Part shown: positions 63,237 to 64,000 of the stretch, in pieces
Layout of the letters: every line of letters begins with the position of its first letter
Position numbering within the stretch: the stretch's first letter is position 1
Made by a program: the position numbers and the translations under genes
The notes under the pieces: model-generated
The model's database searches: none
Seen by the model: only the letters and a program-made list of their open reading frames with translations
What the model was told of the DNA's origin: nothing
DNA from: Bradyrhizobium sediminis
GTDB taxonomy: Bacteria > Pseudomonadota > Alphaproteobacteria > Rhizobiales > Xanthobacteraceae
Length of the DNA stretch: 64,000 bases
Reading direction: 5' to 3'
Assembly (NCBI RefSeq): GCF_018736105.1
Contig: NZ_CP076135.1
Coordinates: 1,176,001 to 1,240,000 of the forward strand

Positions 63237-64000
63237 TCAGCCCGGCTGCTGCTGGCGGGCGCGGGAGGCGTGGGACTGCAGCGCCCGGATGCGCTCGGCC
63301 AGCGTGCCGCCACCTTCGGAAACGCCGGTATTGGCGGCGGTGCCGTTGGCGGCCTTCGCCGCCTTCGGCTGCGGCTCGGGTTCCGCCGCCAGCATGGCCT
63401 CGATCGGCGAATTCGGCCCCTCGAGCTGCATCGCCAGCTTTGCCACTTCGGCGGCGATATCGTTGATGCGCTCGCGCAGCAGCGCATTTTCCATGCGCTC
63501 GGTCGCCCATGAGCTTTCGGCCTGCTGCTGGATGGCGTTGATGTCGCGCTGCAGCTTGGCGCGTTCGTCGCGCGCGGCGGTGAGCTGTTCCTCGACGGCG
63601 GCCTTTTCGGCCTTCAGCTTTTCCAGCGCCGGCCATTTGCCGCTGTTGGTGGTGTTGAGTTCGTCGCGCGCTTCCTTGGCCGCGTGTTCGGCGGCGGCCA
63701 ACGCCTGGCGCAGCTGGTTGTTTTCGACGTCGCGCTCGGCCAGAAGCTTGCCCTGGGTGGCAAGGCGGGCTTCCAGATCGTTGACGCGGTTGCCGAGCAT
63801 TTCGGCTTCCTTGACCTGGACGATCAGCTGGCGATCGAGATCGGTGACGCGCTGGCTCAAATTCTCGACGCGGCTGCGCGCCTCGGCGAGTTCGCGTGTC
63901 GCCTTCTCGGAGTCGGCGCGCTCCTGTTCGAGCCGGGCTTGGGTGGCGGCAAAATCCTTTTCGGCGTCGCCGACGCGGTTCTTGAGCGCGTCGATCTGGG
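63237..64000 (-). CDS. Long coiled-coil protein, C-terminal part (5' end off the right edge)
   Basis: About 254 residues of a protein that continues beyond the right edge. It is almost all heptad coiled coil, with pieces such as 'QRVTDLDRQLIVQVKEAEML' and 'RDERAKLQRDINAIQQQAES', rich in Glu, Ala, Gln, Arg and Leu, ending in a low-complexity Pro/Gly tail. A cytoskeletal or envelope scaffold is likely, but the missing N-terminus prevents a family call. Confidence 0.75.
   Translation of the reverse strand, partial: QIDALKNRVGDAEKDFAATQARLEQERADSEKATRELAEARSRVENLSQRVTDLDRQLIVQVKEAEMLGNRVNDLEARLATQGKLLAERDVENNQLRQALAAAEHAAKEARDELNTTNSGKWPALEKLKAEKAAVEEQLTAARDERAKLQRDINAIQQQAESSWATERMENALLRERINDIAAEVAKLAMQLEGPNSPIEAMLAAEPEPQPKAAKAANGTAANTGVSEGGGTLAERIRALQSHASRARQQQPG

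Overview
The window is about 64 kb of GC-rich chromosomal DNA from an alphaproteobacterium, most likely Bradyrhizobium or a close relative (Nitrobacteraceae). The reasons are a PutA of about 1000 residues without the N-terminal ribbon-helix-helix domain, as in B. japonicum; many dispersed 'CGTCATTCCGGGGCG' compound palindromes and one 'agcatgatc' palindrome between genes; and a gene content of CYP153 P450s, acyl-CoA catabolism, Tat-exported enzymes and small exported proteins typical of that group. The species call is inference from recalled family knowledge, not a database search. It looks like ordinary chromosome with one small accessory patch (about 2.1-4.3 kb) beside tRNA-Glu. No rRNA, phage, insertion sequence, integrase or CRISPR array was seen.

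Layout. 0-2 kb: an RluA-type pseudouridine synthase (cut by the left edge) whose start codon overlaps that of a divergent DUF6476 protein, then a DUF2846 lipoprotein. 2-4.3 kb: tRNA-Glu(CUC), a toxin-antitoxin pair whose toxin is frameshifted, a translationally coupled two-gene cassette with a CCCH zinc-like small protein, and a probable dispersed repeat. 4.3-13 kb: CBS protein, UPF0182 membrane protein, Tat-type serine hydrolase, VOC protein, membrane J-domain protein and exported GH1 glycosidase. 13-21 kb: unknown protein, DapA-like aldolase, an orphan CoxL-like molybdenum hydroxylase, then two acyl-CoA dehydrogenases and an enoyl-CoA hydratase homologue that lacks both usual glutamates. 21-29 kb: LemA and two TPM proteins, GST, MBL hydrolase coupled to a cyclic-nucleotide-binding protein, a one-haem exported protein, and a CoA transferase. 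29-36 kb: putA, a Cys-His-Asp exported protein, cold-shock protein, and a six-helix/[2Fe-2S]/class III cyclase fusion. 36-45 kb: a GT39-type glycosyltransferase coupled to a pseudo-caspase with a long repetitive proline-rich tail, ycjF/ycjX homologues, haemolysin III protein and SDR.

45-54 kb is a catabolic block: two CYP153-like P450s, acyl-CoA dehydrogenase, CoA transferase, MaoC-type hydratase and a benzoylformate-decarboxylase-like enzyme on the minus strand, with isovaleryl-CoA dehydrogenase divergent. These could oxidise alkyl chains and feed branched or dicarboxylic acyl-CoAs into central metabolism, but the substrate is not determined. 54-64 kb: DUF2927, L,D-transpeptidase, a second ThDP enzyme, a PD-(D/E)XK-like protein, a c-di-GMP group (GAF-GGDEF synthase, PAS protein, PilZ protein), HAD phosphatase, EEP phosphatase/nuclease, two small membrane proteins, tRNA-Val(CAC), and the C-terminal end of a coiled-coil protein cut by the right edge.

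The best candidates for undescribed biology are the inactivated caspase-fold protein coupled to a glycosyltransferase (36.4-40.7 kb), the coupled CCCH cassette (3.0-3.9 kb) and the redox-sensing cyclase (34.6-36.3 kb). None of these can be proved novel from the sequence alone.
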